From an uncultured Lachnospiraceae bacterium (GTDB lineage Bacteria; Bacillota; Clostridia; Lachnospirales; Lachnospiraceae), in assembly GCA_947086895.1 (NCBI GenBank), contig CAMUAR010000015.1, positions 1-62,328 of the forward strand: a stretch of 62,328 nucleotides of DNA, written 5' to 3'. Position 1 is the stretch's first letter, and every line of letters begins with the position of its first letter. The notes under the pieces were generated by a model. It saw only the letters and a program-made list of their open reading frames with translations, was not told where the DNA came from and searched no databases. This document shows, one piece after another, positions 8,135 through 17,503 of this stretch. The translations under genes and the position numbers were made by a program.

Positions 8135-9292
8135 TTAAATAAATTGTTCATCCTCGTCTTTTCTGCGCTCTTTCATCTGTAAACTGACATTCATCAGCAC
8201 GCCAACCATCATATAATTGCCAAGCAGCGAGCTTAGACCAGAACTTAAAAACGGAAAAGGAATTCCAGTGTTTGGAAAAAGCGATGTATTTACGCAAATA
8301 TTGATGATTGTCTGAAAACCGACCATACATCCAATTCCACCCGCAAGAAGCATTCCAAGATAATCTTTTGCTCGAAAAGCCACATAGAACGCTCTGTATA
8401 TAAAAAACACCATCAGACCAATCACAACACAGCTGCCGATAAAACCATAAGCCTCGGCCACCGCTGTATAGATAAAGTCGCTTTCAATTGCAGGGAGCGT
8501 CCGGCAGACTAAGGACTTTCCTGTTCCTCCTGATGTAAATTTGCCCGCCAATCCTCCAGCGCGAATCGCAATCGCTGCATTTTCCTGCTGCCACATTTCC
8601 TTCGGATACAGATCGGGATATTTTAAAGCAAGTATTCGGTTTTGCTGGTATGGATGCAGCAGTTTCTGAAAGTCCTGCTGAATATACCACCAAAGCCCAG
8701 CGCACACTGGCACAGCGACTGCCACTACCGGCAATATCAACTTGTAGGAGATGCCAGACAAAAACATCATTCCGGCAAACATCGCAAGCAGAGCAAGTGT
8801 TGTTGACAGATCCGGCTGCTCCAAGATCAAAACGAGCGGTATTGCCACTACAATACAAGCAATCATCAGAAAATATATCTTGTTTATTTTTTTCTGATAT
8901 TTATCAAACAGCTTTGCAATAAAGATAATCAAAAGCAGTTTTGTAAACTCGGACGGCTGAACACGTCCAATCTTTGGAATATCCAGCCAGCGTTTTGCAT
9001 CATGGTAAGAATGCCCAATCAACCTTGTTATCACAAGCAGCCCTATGTTCAGCAAGTAGCATACAATATAGAACTTGCATGCAAAATGGTAGTCAACCAA
9101 GGAAATTACAAGTGCGGCCACCACTCCAAGCACAATACCTAAGATCTGCTTTTCATACAACATATCCTCTGCCTTCTGAACTTCTTTGATAATCGTAAGC
9201 CCGATAAAGCCCAGCAGAAACGCCGCAAGCATAGCCTGAATGTTGTAGTGTCTGAAATTGTATTCCTTAATATTGAAAATCTTTTTTAACAT
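8135..9292 (-). CDS. rodA: RodA-type SEDS peptidoglycan glycosyltransferase
   Basis: A 385-residue polytopic membrane protein (about ten helices) of the SEDS family, which polymerises glycan strands from lipid II with a partner class B PBP. Typical blocks are AKRWLDIPKIGRVQPSEFTKL, ILEQPDLSTTLALL and PFPFLSSGLSSLLGNY near the C terminus. FtsW and SpoVE share these, but linkage to mreBCD, the PBP2 gene and minCDE supports RodA, the elongation enzyme. It lies 18 bp after minE. Confidence 0.88.
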   Translation of the reverse strand: MLKKIFNIKEYNFRHYNIQAMLAAFLLGFIGLTIIKEVQKAEDMLYEKQILGIVLGVVAALVISLVDYHFACKFYIVCYLLNIGLLVITRLIGHSYHDAKRWLDIPKIGRVQPSEFTKLLLIIFIAKLFDKYQKKINKIYFLMIACIVVAIPLVLILEQPDLSTTLALLAMFAGMMFLSGISYKLILPVVAVAVPVCAGLWWYIQQDFQKLLHPYQQNRILALKYPDLYPKEMWQQENAAIAIRAGGLAGKFTSGGTGKSLVCRTLPAIESDFIYTAVAEAYGFIGSCVVIGLMVFFIYRAFYVAFRAKDYLGMLLAGGIGCMVGFQTIINICVNTSLFPNTGIPFPFLSSGLSSLLGNYMMVGVLMNVSLQMKERRKDEDEQFI

Positions 9293-9309
9293 AGATGCCT
9301 ATCCTATCA

Positions 9310-9573
9310 TCAACGTTTCATCCCCTTAATCGGGATATTGGCAAAAAGGGATGGTCCGCCGTTGCTATTCTCATTATCAACTTGATTTACCTTGATGTCA
9401 AGACCTTCTGTGTCAATTTCCACATATTTACTCAACACTTCAATAATGTCGTTCTTGATGCATTCCATCAATTCCGGCGTACATCCGGCACGGTCAGCGG
9501 AGAGTACAAACTGCAGACGCTTTTTTGCAACGTCCCCAGAAGATTTCTTTTTAAAAAAATCACCAAATGCCAT
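9310..9573 (-). CDS. minE: Cell division topological specificity factor MinE
   Basis: An 87-residue MinE that stimulates MinD ATP hydrolysis and drives Min oscillation. The N-terminal MAFGDFFKKKSS is the membrane-targeting part, followed by the MinD-interacting strand RLQFVLSADRAGCTPE and the dimerisation domain (EVLSKYVEI). Start at ATG 9573 is set by GGAGG nine bases upstream, rather than the longer frame to 9585. It immediately follows minD (15 bp). The organism has both MinE and DivIVA genes, as in other Clostridia. Confidence 0.94.
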   Translation of the reverse strand: MAFGDFFKKKSSGDVAKKRLQFVLSADRAGCTPELMECIKNDIIEVLSKYVEIDTEGLDIKVNQVDNENSNGGPSLFANIPIKGMKR

Positions 9574-9588
9574 TAGCACCTCCACCCC

Positions 9589-10371
9589 CTATTTCTTGCC
9601 GAACAATTTGTTTAAAATACCTTTCTTAGAATTCAAGTCCAAATAAGGCACTTCCTCCCCAAGAAGGCGATGGCAAATATTCATGTATGCTTTGCCTGCC
9701 ATTGTGTCATTGCCGACAAGCGGCTCGCCCTGGTTTGTCGAAATTACAATATTCTCGTCGTCCGGCACAATACCAATCAAATCAATCGCAAGAATTTCCA
9801 CAACATCGTCGCTGGACATCATATCACCGCGTTTTACCATATCCGTGCGCAGGCGGTTTACAATAAGATGCGTCTGTTTCATCTCATGCGATTCCAAAAG
9901 CCCGATAATACGGTCTGCATCCCGCACGGCGGAAACTTCCGGCGTCGTTATTACAAGCGCATGATCCGCTCCCGCAATCGCATTGTGAAAGCCCTGTTCA
10001 ATTCCCGCTGGGCAATCCATCAGTATGTAGTCAAATTCCCCCCGCAGATCATCGCACAATTTTTTCATCTGCTCTGGAGAAACCGACGTTTTATCTTTGG
10101 TCTGTGCGGATGGCAGCAGGTAAAGATTTGGATATCTTTTATCCTTGATCAAAGCCTGTTTGATTCGGCAGTTGCCATCGATCACATCAACAAGATTATA
10201 TACAATGCGGTTTTCAAGTCCCATCACAACGTCAAGATTGCGAAGTCCGATGTCTGTGTCGATCATTACAACCTTTTTGTCTAGTTTTGCAAGCCCAGTG
10301 CCGACATTTGCCGTCGTCGTGGTCTTTCCAACCCCGCCTTTCCCTGATGTAATAACAATTACTTCGCTCAT
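9589..10371 (-). CDS. minD: Septum-site determining ATPase MinD
   Basis: A 260-residue deviant Walker A ATPase (SGKGGVGKTTTTANVG at residues 9-24, with the signature lysine) that cycles on and off the membrane and positions MinC. Other landmarks are DTDIGLRNLDVVMGLE, MDCPAGIEQGF as Walker B region, and a C-terminal amphipathic membrane-targeting helix (GILNKLFGKK). AAGGAGG precedes the ATG. It is placed between minC and minE with short gaps. Confidence 0.96.
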   Translation of the reverse strand: MSEVIVITSGKGGVGKTTTTANVGTGLAKLDKKVVMIDTDIGLRNLDVVMGLENRIVYNLVDVIDGNCRIKQALIKDKRYPNLYLLPSAQTKDKTSVSPEQMKKLCDDLRGEFDYILMDCPAGIEQGFHNAIAGADHALVITTPEVSAVRDADRIIGLLESHEMKQTHLIVNRLRTDMVKRGDMMSSDDVVEILAIDLIGIVPDDENIVISTNQGEPLVGNDTMAGKAYMNICHRLLGEEVPYLDLNSKKGILNKLFGKK

Positions 10372-10387
10372 GCTTCCATGTTCCTCC

Positions 10388-11053
10388 TTATAACGTGATA
10401 TCGTTCCATACTCTTTTATTCAATGATTCTAGACAAACTTGACCATTTTCTAGAAAGGCGATTTGCATTTTCTTCATTTCTTCTTTGTCTGTTTTATCAC
10501 AGGAGCGAGCCAGATAGCCAGCAATGCGGATCATCACAGGCGCCATATCGATTGCAAAGACAAACGCTTTCTCATTTCCGCCTGCTCCTGCAAACACTTG
10601 ACCTTTTAAAGCACCAAGCACAATAACATTGCCTGTTGAGGTGACGGAAGCTCCTGGATTTACGTCGCCAAGAATAACGACGCTCGTCTCAAAGGTCACC
10701 GCTTGTCCAGAACGCAGATTTCCCTTGTAGAAAGTGCCGGAGGCTCCCGCAAGCTCCATCAATCTCTCATTTAAAGTTTTTTCATACTGCTTGTCCCTCG
10801 CTTCATTCGTGTCAACAAGACAGACAACGCGCAGATCACAGCTCTCTGTAATAATATCCAACAGCTCTTTTTCCTGTTCTGGAAGAAGCGGTCTCCCTTC
10901 AAATCCAAGCACAACCGGCGCAGCGCCCAAAAATTTGGAGGAATCCTTGAATTTTTGAGCAACCCGGTCTTTCAGCTTTGAATATTCCATTTTTGAATCC
11001 AGAATAACGGTAATTCCATGATTATTTCCTTTAATAATAACAGAATTGTCCAT
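10388..11053 (-). CDS. minC: Septum-site determining inhibitor MinC
   Basis: A 221-residue FtsZ polymerisation inhibitor carried to the membrane by MinD. The N-terminal domain (about 1-100) is divergent. The C-terminal beta-helix shows the conserved LRSGQAVTFETSVVILGDVNPGASVTSTGNVIVLGALKGQVFAGAGGN pattern in shorter pieces, including the RSGQ motif for MinD binding. GAGGTG before ATG 11053 decides the start over GTG 11059. It follows the PBP2 gene by 27 bp. Confidence 0.94.
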   Translation of the reverse strand: MDNSVIIKGNNHGITVILDSKMEYSKLKDRVAQKFKDSSKFLGAAPVVLGFEGRPLLPEQEKELLDIITESCDLRVVCLVDTNEARDKQYEKTLNERLMELAGASGTFYKGNLRSGQAVTFETSVVILGDVNPGASVTSTGNVIVLGALKGQVFAGAGGNEKAFVFAIDMAPVMIRIAGYLARSCDKTDKEEMKKMQIAFLENGQVCLESLNKRVWNDITL

Positions 11054-11080
11054 AAGCACCTCATTCTTTTCTATTGTTTG

Positions 11081-13954
11081 TTAATCAGATATCCTGATTG
11101 TTGTGGCATTCCCCGCTTTTACTTTTCCTGAAAGCAGTGCCTCTTTGTTTTCCCCTTTATAATAATATCCAAAAACTTCTCTGGCGAGATAAGCTGCATT
11201 TGCCGAGGAATAACCGTTAGGAATAACAACAGTAATGCTGATTTCCGGTTTTTCGTAAGGTGCATAAGCAACAAACAGCGCATTGTTTGGATGAGTTGTA
11301 CTAACCTGAGCAGTACCGGTTTTTCCGGCTACTTTTACTCCAAGATCACTGTACAGCCGCATCAGCGAGGAATTTGTCGATGTGTTTACTACATTGTACA
11401 TACCAAGCTGCACTGCCTTCCACTGAGCATCTGAAAATTGCGTAATATTATTGTACACCGAAGGTTCCTTCTCGTAAATCAGACTGCCATTTTTGTCGAG
11501 AATGCGGTCAATTAACGTAAGATCGTAACATACGCCGCTGTTTGCTACCGTCGTGATATACTTTGATATCTGAACCGGTGCAAAATCATGATAATAACCG
11601 ATTGATGTTCGAACAGCGTCCTTATTTGAGATCAGTGGTTTCGACTCGAAAATCTCCACGCCGGAATACTCGGATAAGCCAAACATTTCCGCATATTTCT
11701 GAATTGCGGAAAGCCCTTGTGCATCGATGTAATTTCCTTTTGCATCAAGAGATAACGTATATCCAATCTTGTAAAAGAAATAGTTGCATGAGTGCCGAAT
11801 TGCATCCGTCACATTGATGGAACCATGACTTCCTGGGTATTTCCAGCACTTTGGCGACGGTTCAATCTCCTCAAAAATACCAGCGTCGCGAATCCTAGTA
11901 GATGTGTTGATTACGCCCTCGCCAAATCCTACAAACGACATAAGCGGTTTGAAGGTAGAACCTGTTGTCGTCCGCTGCTGTGTCGGTCGGTTGATCAACG
12001 GCGAGGAGTTGTCCGCAAGTAATTTGGAATAATAGTCGTAGTTAATTTTGTTTGCAAGCATATTGTTGTCATAAGAAGGATATGTGACCATCGCAAGCAC
12101 CTCGCCGGTATTGACATCCGTAATTACAACAGAACCGCTGCATGGCTCCAGTGCAAGCTGTGCCGGGGTGATCTCAAGGTTTGTCAGCTTTTCGATCATA
12201 AAATTGTACGCGGAGGTACGTCCGCTTTTCAGCCTCTTCACATCATCCTCATTATATTCTAACACATTCTGCTCAAATAATAAAAGACAAATTTCTGTCC
12301 CAGTGAGTTTTCTTGTAAAAATAAGAGTGCGATAAATCTTTTTTTCGAATTCTTTGTCGTCTTCAAAATAATGCAGGATATAATCGACAAGCATTGCATA
12401 ATGCTCATCGATACTGTAATAGTTATCGCCAACGCCAAGTTTCGACAAATCCACCCAATTTTTTGAAATCGCATACTGCAGAAAACGACTTAAGCTTATT
12501 TTGTCGTTCGTGTAATCCAGATACATTTGATCCGTTCGATCGATCGCAGAAGAAACCAACAGCTGCACATCCGAAGAGATAAGTTTTGAATATACGTAAT
12601 CAAGATATTCTTCCATCTCCTCCCCTGCTTTTTGGTTTGTCACAGTATTATCAAGCGCCAGATATTGTCTGAGACGTGAAAAAATGCTTTCTCTCTTTTC
12701 TTTAAAATATCCTAAAACTCTCTTTTCTAAGTCCGATGCGTCTTCGGACTTAAATGCTTTGATATCAATTACATTGTTGTAAATCAGCGCATTATAAACT
12801 TCATAAATCGGAATTTCAATGCCCGATGCTTTGGTTCCTTTTGTTCCATAACTCATACTGTTATTGATTTTTGAAATCAATATAGCGGCGATATTCCGCT
12901 CTAATATATGATAAACAGCAACCTGTAAGTCTCTTACAATGGTCAGGTACACATCATTGCCGGCGACTGGCTGCTTTGTAATCTTGCTGTCAATAATGCG
13001 ATTATTTGAATTTACAGTTAATGTTTCGATCCCTTTTGTTCCGAAAATATATTCTTCCATGGACTTTTCCAAACCTGTTTTTCCAATTACATCAGTAGAT
13101 TCATAGATTGGTTCTTCTAAATCCTTATTGAGTTCTTCCATCTCTGTTGTGTTGATTGCGCCGGTGTAACCGATCATATGTGCAAAATAAAGACTGTCGT
13201 AATAAACGCGGGATGTCGTCTGTTTGACTTCCACTCCCGGCACGTCCGCCATATTCTCCTTTACGGCGGCAACGGTTACTTCATCGACGTTGGAAGCAAG
13301 CGTAAACTGGGAATACTGAGGGTTGAGAATCAGCAAATTATAGCGCACCACCATAATTTTATACATTTCTTCGATCGTGTAATCATCGGAGATCTCAAAC
13401 ATCGAACCGTTTTCTTGATCGCCATTTTTCAGAAACATAAAAACTTCTTCTGCCGTGGCATTTCGCTGGGCGTCGCTTAATTTTGATATCGAAGTAAGAC
13501 AATATGCGTTTTTCTTAAAACGCAGTTCTGCATTTCCAGAAACGTTAAACTCCAGCGAATATTCTTCTTCCGAGTGAATCAGGTCAATTCCAAAGTCAAG
13601 TTCCAGCTCATAGCCATAGTCTTCCAGCAGAGAAACAAGCTGTAAGATCATTGCATTCTTCTTAGAGTTTTCTGTCACAAGAGCAGTATTGCTCATAACA
13701 ACAGAATAACTCAGCACATTTTCCGAGAGCTGAACTCCGTTTCTGTCATAAAAGTTTCCTCTTGTACTTTTGATATCACGCTCTTCTGTGTTTTTTGTCA
13801 CTGCCGTATTATCGCGGTCATCCTCGCGGTCTGCAATCTGCATCTGAAACGTTCTGACCGCAAGCAGAAAAAAAATGCAAAAGAACGCTGCCAAAAAAGG
13901 GATCGTTCTATTGTTTAAAATACGTTTTAACTTTTCAATAAAAATATCCAGCAA
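11081..13954 (-). CDS. mrdA: Class B penicillin-binding protein 2 with a large internal insertion
   Basis: A 957-residue transpeptidase that cross-links side-wall peptidoglycan, partnered with RodA. There is an N-terminal membrane anchor (about 16-34), then a pedestal/dimerisation region containing RGNFYDRNG and VIGKTGLEKSMEE. The transpeptidase domain has SxxK at S666-K669 (TGSTFKPL), SCN at 722-724 and KTG at 878-880. About 240 residues (roughly 355-600) are inserted between the YLTIVRDLQ segment and the catalytic domain, which makes it much longer than the usual 600-700. The start is a TTG that directly abuts the mreD stop, with AGGAG ten bases upstream. Confidence 0.9.
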   Translation of the reverse strand: MLDIFIEKLKRILNNRTIPFLAAFFCIFFLLAVRTFQMQIADREDDRDNTAVTKNTEERDIKSTRGNFYDRNGVQLSENVLSYSVVMSNTALVTENSKKNAMILQLVSLLEDYGYELELDFGIDLIHSEEEYSLEFNVSGNAELRFKKNAYCLTSISKLSDAQRNATAEEVFMFLKNGDQENGSMFEISDDYTIEEMYKIMVVRYNLLILNPQYSQFTLASNVDEVTVAAVKENMADVPGVEVKQTTSRVYYDSLYFAHMIGYTGAINTTEMEELNKDLEEPIYESTDVIGKTGLEKSMEEYIFGTKGIETLTVNSNNRIIDSKITKQPVAGNDVYLTIVRDLQVAVYHILERNIAAILISKINNSMSYGTKGTKASGIEIPIYEVYNALIYNNVIDIKAFKSEDASDLEKRVLGYFKEKRESIFSRLRQYLALDNTVTNQKAGEEMEEYLDYVYSKLISSDVQLLVSSAIDRTDQMYLDYTNDKISLSRFLQYAISKNWVDLSKLGVGDNYYSIDEHYAMLVDYILHYFEDDKEFEKKIYRTLIFTRKLTGTEICLLLFEQNVLEYNEDDVKRLKSGRTSAYNFMIEKLTNLEITPAQLALEPCSGSVVITDVNTGEVLAMVTYPSYDNNMLANKINYDYYSKLLADNSSPLINRPTQQRTTTGSTFKPLMSFVGFGEGVINTSTRIRDAGIFEEIEPSPKCWKYPGSHGSINVTDAIRHSCNYFFYKIGYTLSLDAKGNYIDAQGLSAIQKYAEMFGLSEYSGVEIFESKPLISNKDAVRTSIGYYHDFAPVQISKYITTVANSGVCYDLTLIDRILDKNGSLIYEKEPSVYNNITQFSDAQWKAVQLGMYNVVNTSTNSSLMRLYSDLGVKVAGKTGTAQVSTTHPNNALFVAYAPYEKPEISITVVIPNGYSSANAAYLAREVFGYYYKGENKEALLSGKVKAGNATTIRISD

Positions 13955-14464
13955 TTACTTCTTCTCCTTATTTTCCCATCGCAAAAGCAACAAATGCAGT
14001 TTTTGAAAAATCTTATAAAATAAAATTGACACAAGCACCGTGTAGATTGTACGCGGCACGGTAACATGAAAAAAATAATACCCAAGGTTCAGTTTTCCGC
14101 GAAGCAAAATCATAAATATATAATAAAGAATACTGTATACAAGCTCGCTGGCTGTAACCATACCCAATGGCAAAAGATAGTCGTCCTTGTCAAAGATTTT
14201 TACGGCATACCCATTGAAATATCCAATAAACATATAGAGAGCAGCAAACAGTCCAATCACATCCCCAATGCAAAAGTCCATCAGGAGTCCCGACAAAAAT
14301 CCTGTCAGAACACCAGCGTTCTGACCTTTGAAAAATGCGGTTGAAACAACAAGAATAAGCAGTATATTCGGAACCACTCCTGCCATCTCAAACCATGGGA
14401 ATACTGAACTTTGCAGCAGGTAGCATATAACAATTTCAAACAGTACAACAATACAACGAATCAC
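13955..14464 (-). CDS. mreD: Rod shape-determining membrane protein MreD
   Basis: A 169-residue hydrophobic protein with about five transmembrane helices, the usual size and position of MreD after mreC. It belongs to the elongation complex with MreC, RodA and PBP2. Motifs are diffuse in this family; FKGQNAGVLTGFLSGLLMDF is the most typical block. The start is GTG 14464 with AGAGGT upstream. Its TAA stop abuts the TTG start of the PBP2 gene, suggesting translational coupling. Confidence 0.87.
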   Translation of the reverse strand: MIRCIVVLFEIVICYLLQSSVFPWFEMAGVVPNILLILVVSTAFFKGQNAGVLTGFLSGLLMDFCIGDVIGLFAALYMFIGYFNGYAVKIFDKDDYLLPLGMVTASELVYSILYYIFMILLRGKLNLGYYFFHVTVPRTIYTVLVSILFYKIFQKLHLLLLRWENKEKK

Positions 14465-14475
14465 AAAGTTACCTC

Positions 14476-15342
14476 TTACTCCCCATCACTTTCTATTCTT
14501 TCCTTCAGCTGCGTGATGATCAATACATTCTCGATATGTTCAAAATCGACGACCGGAAGCAAGTTCGCTTCTTTGGTCATATTGCTGGCATCGGTTCTGA
14601 TATTCTGAACAAATCCAATCAAAATACCAGGCAGGTACTTATCACTGATGTAAGAAGTCACAAGTTCATAATTTTCTGCAATCTGCGCGTGAATACTGAT
14701 ATCTTCAATACGTATCATGCCCTTGTCCATCAGTTCAATATCACCGTGAACGGTGCAGGTATCATTTGTTTTCAGAAACATCCCGCTGACATAGCTTGTG
14801 TCGTCGATAATAGAACGTATTTTTGAATAATTATCGCCGACTTCCGTCACAATACCGACAAGACCGTTTCCGGCAATTACATTCATATCCTTTTTTATAC
14901 CGTCTCTTGCTCCCTTATTTACAACAAACGAGCTGTAATAGCTGTTGGAATCTTTGCTGATTACACTTGCGGCAACCATTGGATAATCGGAATACTTTTG
15001 TCCAACTTCATACAGATCCCGCAGCGCTGCAAGTTCGTAACCGTCGGAAACAAGGATGCTGTTTTGCGTTTTCAGAGCTTCGATCTGTGCTCTCAGCGCT
15101 TTATTTTCTTCCTGAAGTCTGCTTTTGCTTTCAAACAGCTCCACACGTTCCGCAATCCAGTTTCCGACGATATTGATGCCATTCTGCATCGGGGTAATGA
15201 AACTTCCGACGCCAGTTTTGATCGGAGTAAGGCTTCCGCTGTACTGGTAGGAAATATAAATCATCATCATGCATAAAAATAACAATGCATAAAGCAAATA
15301 TTTTGGCCGAAGAGAGAATTTTACTTTTTTTCTGCGTCTCAT
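14476..15342 (-). CDS. mreC: Rod shape-determining protein MreC
   Basis: A 288-residue bitopic membrane protein linking MreB to the extracellular wall-synthesis enzymes. A basic N terminus (RRRKKVKF) is followed by one transmembrane helix (about 12-30), a coiled coil (about 65-95, LQEENKALRAQIEALK) and the MreC beta-barrel domain with VNKGARDGIKKDMNVI and GLVGIVTEVG. The ribosome site is weak. It is 11 bp before mreD. Confidence 0.93.
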   Translation of the reverse strand: MRRRKKVKFSLRPKYLLYALLFLCMMMIYISYQYSGSLTPIKTGVGSFITPMQNGINIVGNWIAERVELFESKSRLQEENKALRAQIEALKTQNSILVSDGYELAALRDLYEVGQKYSDYPMVAASVISKDSNSYYSSFVVNKGARDGIKKDMNVIAGNGLVGIVTEVGDNYSKIRSIIDDTSYVSGMFLKTNDTCTVHGDIELMDKGMIRIEDISIHAQIAENYELVTSYISDKYLPGILIGFVQNIRTDASNMTKEANLLPVVDFEHIENVLIITQLKERIESDGE

Positions 15343-15382
15343 ATTGATTGATCATTCTGCATTCGCTCTTACTGCGCCTTTG

Positions 15383-15523
15383 TTATAGATCAATTTTTAT
15401 TTGTTTAAAAATCGATTTCGGTGTGCTTTGAGCTTCTGCTGATTTGAATTTCACATTTGCCCTCGCCGCACTTTTTGCAGAGTGTGCTCTGGACTTCTGC
15501 TGATTTCTGAGTTTCGCATTCAC
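15383..15523 (-). CDS. Possible 46-residue basic small ORF between mreB and mreC
   Basis: An open frame of 47 codons from GTG 15523 to TAA 15383-15385, with GGGAG eight bases upstream. The product would be very lysine- and arginine-rich with no acidic cluster (NAKLRNQQKSRAHS near the start). An in-frame stop just upstream bounds it. Against coding: it spans an imperfect direct repeat whose 61-bp period is not a multiple of three. It may only be leader sequence of mreC. Confidence 0.2.
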   Translation of the reverse strand: MNAKLRNQQKSRAHSAKSAARANVKFKSAEAQSTPKSIFKQIKIDL

Positions 15524-15525
15524 CT
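15421..15525. repeat. Imperfect direct repeat in the mreB-mreC intergenic region
   Basis: Two related segments, 15421-15463 and 15482-15525, both contain CTTCTGCTGATTT and similar flanks (GTGTGCT at the start, CATT.. CCT at the end). The period is about 61 bp. It occupies most of the 271-bp gap between mreB and mreC. Confidence 0.6.
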
Positions 15526-15604
15526 TTCCTGCTCCCTTTTTGTCTGCTCAAAAATTAGTGCGGATACACAGAAAAGTTTTTGCTGTTTTACTTTATAAAA
15601 ATTT

Positions 15605-16633
15605 TTAGCCGCCGTAGTAGGTCTGTTTTAATGTCAGAGCAAGGGACGATAATTTGCTGTTTTCAATAATGCGCCCAAGACCTTTGACTACTGTGTTGGC
15701 AGGGTCATCGCAGATATTGATATCAAGTTCTGTCTCCTGAGCCATCAGACGGTCAAGTTCAAAAATATTGGCGGAACCGCCCGTTAGATAGACCCCGGAA
15801 TCAATAATATCCGCTGAAATTTCTGGTGGAGTTTTTTCCAAAATAATACGTACTGCATCAATGATACTATGCATATATTCAGCAATTGTTTCATATACAA
15901 AGTTTGCTGAAATTTCACGTTCAATCGGAAGTCCTGAAAGTACATCACGCCCATAGACACGAATTGTTTTTTCTACTTTTGGCGGAAGCGCGCAGGCAAG
16001 TTCTTTCTTGATTGTCTCCGCAGTTTTTTGACCGATAATCAAATTGTATGTCTTTTTTACATTTAGAATAATTGCTTCATCTACTTTGTTTCCGCCGACC
16101 GGGATAAGTTTGCTTAGAACGATACCTCCGAGAGAGATGATAGAAACCTCCGTGGTATCCGCACCGATATCGACAATCATAACGCCTCTGGCTGTCATAA
16201 CATCAAGGTCTGCGCCGAGGGCGTCGGCAATCGGTTTTTCTACAATACGCACTTTTTTTGCCTTGGCATTTGAACTTGCTACAAGATCAAAAAACGCACG
16301 CTTCTCCACCTCGGTGATATCCGTCGGCGCAGCGACTAAAAATTCTGATCCCGTGATCTTGCCGTATTTTTTAGAGAGTTTATCGAATGCCAGGTTTAAC
16401 AAAGAAAGCATGTTGGCAATATCCGCGATCACTCCGCTTTTTACTGGATAATCCACAAGGATATTTGACGGAGCTTTCCCGTACATTTCATAAGCCTCGT
16501 CGCCGATTGCGATGATCTGGCTGCCGTTTGCTACCGCGATAATGTTCTTCGCGTCAAAAATTACTCCCTCATTCTTCTTGTATATTTTAATCGTACTTGT
16601 ACCGAAATCAATTCCAAATACTTTGCCTGACAT
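15605..16633 (-). CDS. mreB: Rod shape-determining actin homologue MreB
   Basis: A 342-residue bacterial actin forming membrane-bound filaments that orient side-wall synthesis. Nucleotide-binding motifs are present: phosphate 1 FGIDFGTSTIKI, phosphate 2 MIVDIGADTTEVSI and adenosine GVYLTGGSANI. ATG 16633 has GGAGGAAGAA upstream and gives the usual N terminus. Sequence details (IKIY after the first motif, the TYYGG end) are somewhat divergent from B. subtilis MreB and could also fit an Mbl-like paralogue, but linkage to mreC and mreD favours MreB. Confidence 0.91.
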   Translation of the reverse strand: MSGKVFGIDFGTSTIKIYKKNEGVIFDAKNIIAVANGSQIIAIGDEAYEMYGKAPSNILVDYPVKSGVIADIANMLSLLNLAFDKLSKKYGKITGSEFLVAAPTDITEVEKRAFFDLVASSNAKAKKVRIVEKPIADALGADLDVMTARGVMIVDIGADTTEVSIISLGGIVLSKLIPVGGNKVDEAIILNVKKTYNLIIGQKTAETIKKELACALPPKVEKTIRVYGRDVLSGLPIEREISANFVYETIAEYMHSIIDAVRIILEKTPPEISADIIDSGVYLTGGSANIFELDRLMAQETELDINICDDPANTVVKGLGRIIENSKLSSLALTLKQTYYGG

Positions 16634-16752
16634 TTCTTCCTCCATTTCTTCTATTCAACGCACTCCAACCCTTTTGAATGGCGAACGGCGATAAAATTTT
16701 TTCTGCTTCCTTCTGACAGGATTTTCTGGCAGAAGGAATTCCCGCAAAGGGA

Positions 16753-17457
16753 TTAAAACGGCGCGCACCCGTTTTCTTTAAAACTGAAATAGCGGTTGTC
16801 GCCAATAATAATATGGTCGAGCAGTCCGATTTCCAAAATCTTTCCAGCCTGTGCAACTCTTGTCGTGATGGCAACATCCTCGCGGCTTGCCGTTGGATCG
16901 CCGCTCGGATGATTATGAACAAGAATAATATTTACCGCTTGTCTCTGCACTGCCTCGATAAAAATTTCGCGCGGGGACAGCAGCGATGAATTTACTGTCC
17001 CGATTGTCAAAAGCTTGTCCCCAAGAAAAATGCACTTTGTGTTAAAAAACAAAACGTACACTTGTTCTACGGTAAGAAACCTTAACTGCTGCATATAATA
17101 TTCTGCGATTGTCTCCGGTTTTGTAAAAACAGGGCGATGCTTAAAATTTATACGAGACAGTCTTTTTGCAAGCTCCAAAATCGCCATCAGCTTGATTGCT
17201 TTCACTCTTCCAATGCCGTGTATGGCGGTAAGCCCTTGATACGGCATCTTTGCCAGACCAGCCAAACTCTGCTCTGGGCTTTGCAGAAGTAATCGCTCTG
17301 CTAAACCGACGGCGGATTCTGTTTTTGTCCCCGTCTGCAAAACAATTGCCAAAAGTTCCGCCTCCGACAAAGCGGATACTCCCTCACTTTCACACCGCTC
17401 ATAAGGGCGTTCGGAAAGCGGAAGATCCTTTATCCTGCGCTTTGCTGTTATTTCCAT
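16753..17457 (-). CDS. radC: RadC family JAB-domain protein
   Basis: A 234-residue protein with an N-terminal helix-hairpin-helix region (about 60-85, MPYQGLTAIHGIGRVKAIKL) and a C-terminal JAMM/JAB metalloprotease-like domain bearing the HNHPSGDPTASRED motif (HxHx7D). The old link to DNA repair in E. coli is doubtful and the true role is unknown. Position before mreB is the widely conserved radC-mreBCD arrangement. AAAGGA lies before ATG 17457. Confidence 0.92.
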   Translation of the reverse strand: MEITAKRRIKDLPLSERPYERCESEGVSALSEAELLAIVLQTGTKTESAVGLAERLLLQSPEQSLAGLAKMPYQGLTAIHGIGRVKAIKLMAILELAKRLSRINFKHRPVFTKPETIAEYYMQQLRFLTVEQVYVLFFNTKCIFLGDKLLTIGTVNSSLLSPREIFIEAVQRQAVNIILVHNHPSGDPTASREDVAITTRVAQAGKILEIGLLDHIIIGDNRYFSFKENGCAPF

Positions 17458-17503
17458 TCTTGTCCTTTCCTTCTCTCCAGAAAGCCAAAAAGGTCACCTG
17501 CCG

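Noticed and set aside
9670..10284. 204-codon plus-strand frame opposite minD
   Set aside because: It is wholly antisense to a clear minD gene, has no ribosome site and no recognisable motifs. It arises from codon bias of minD.
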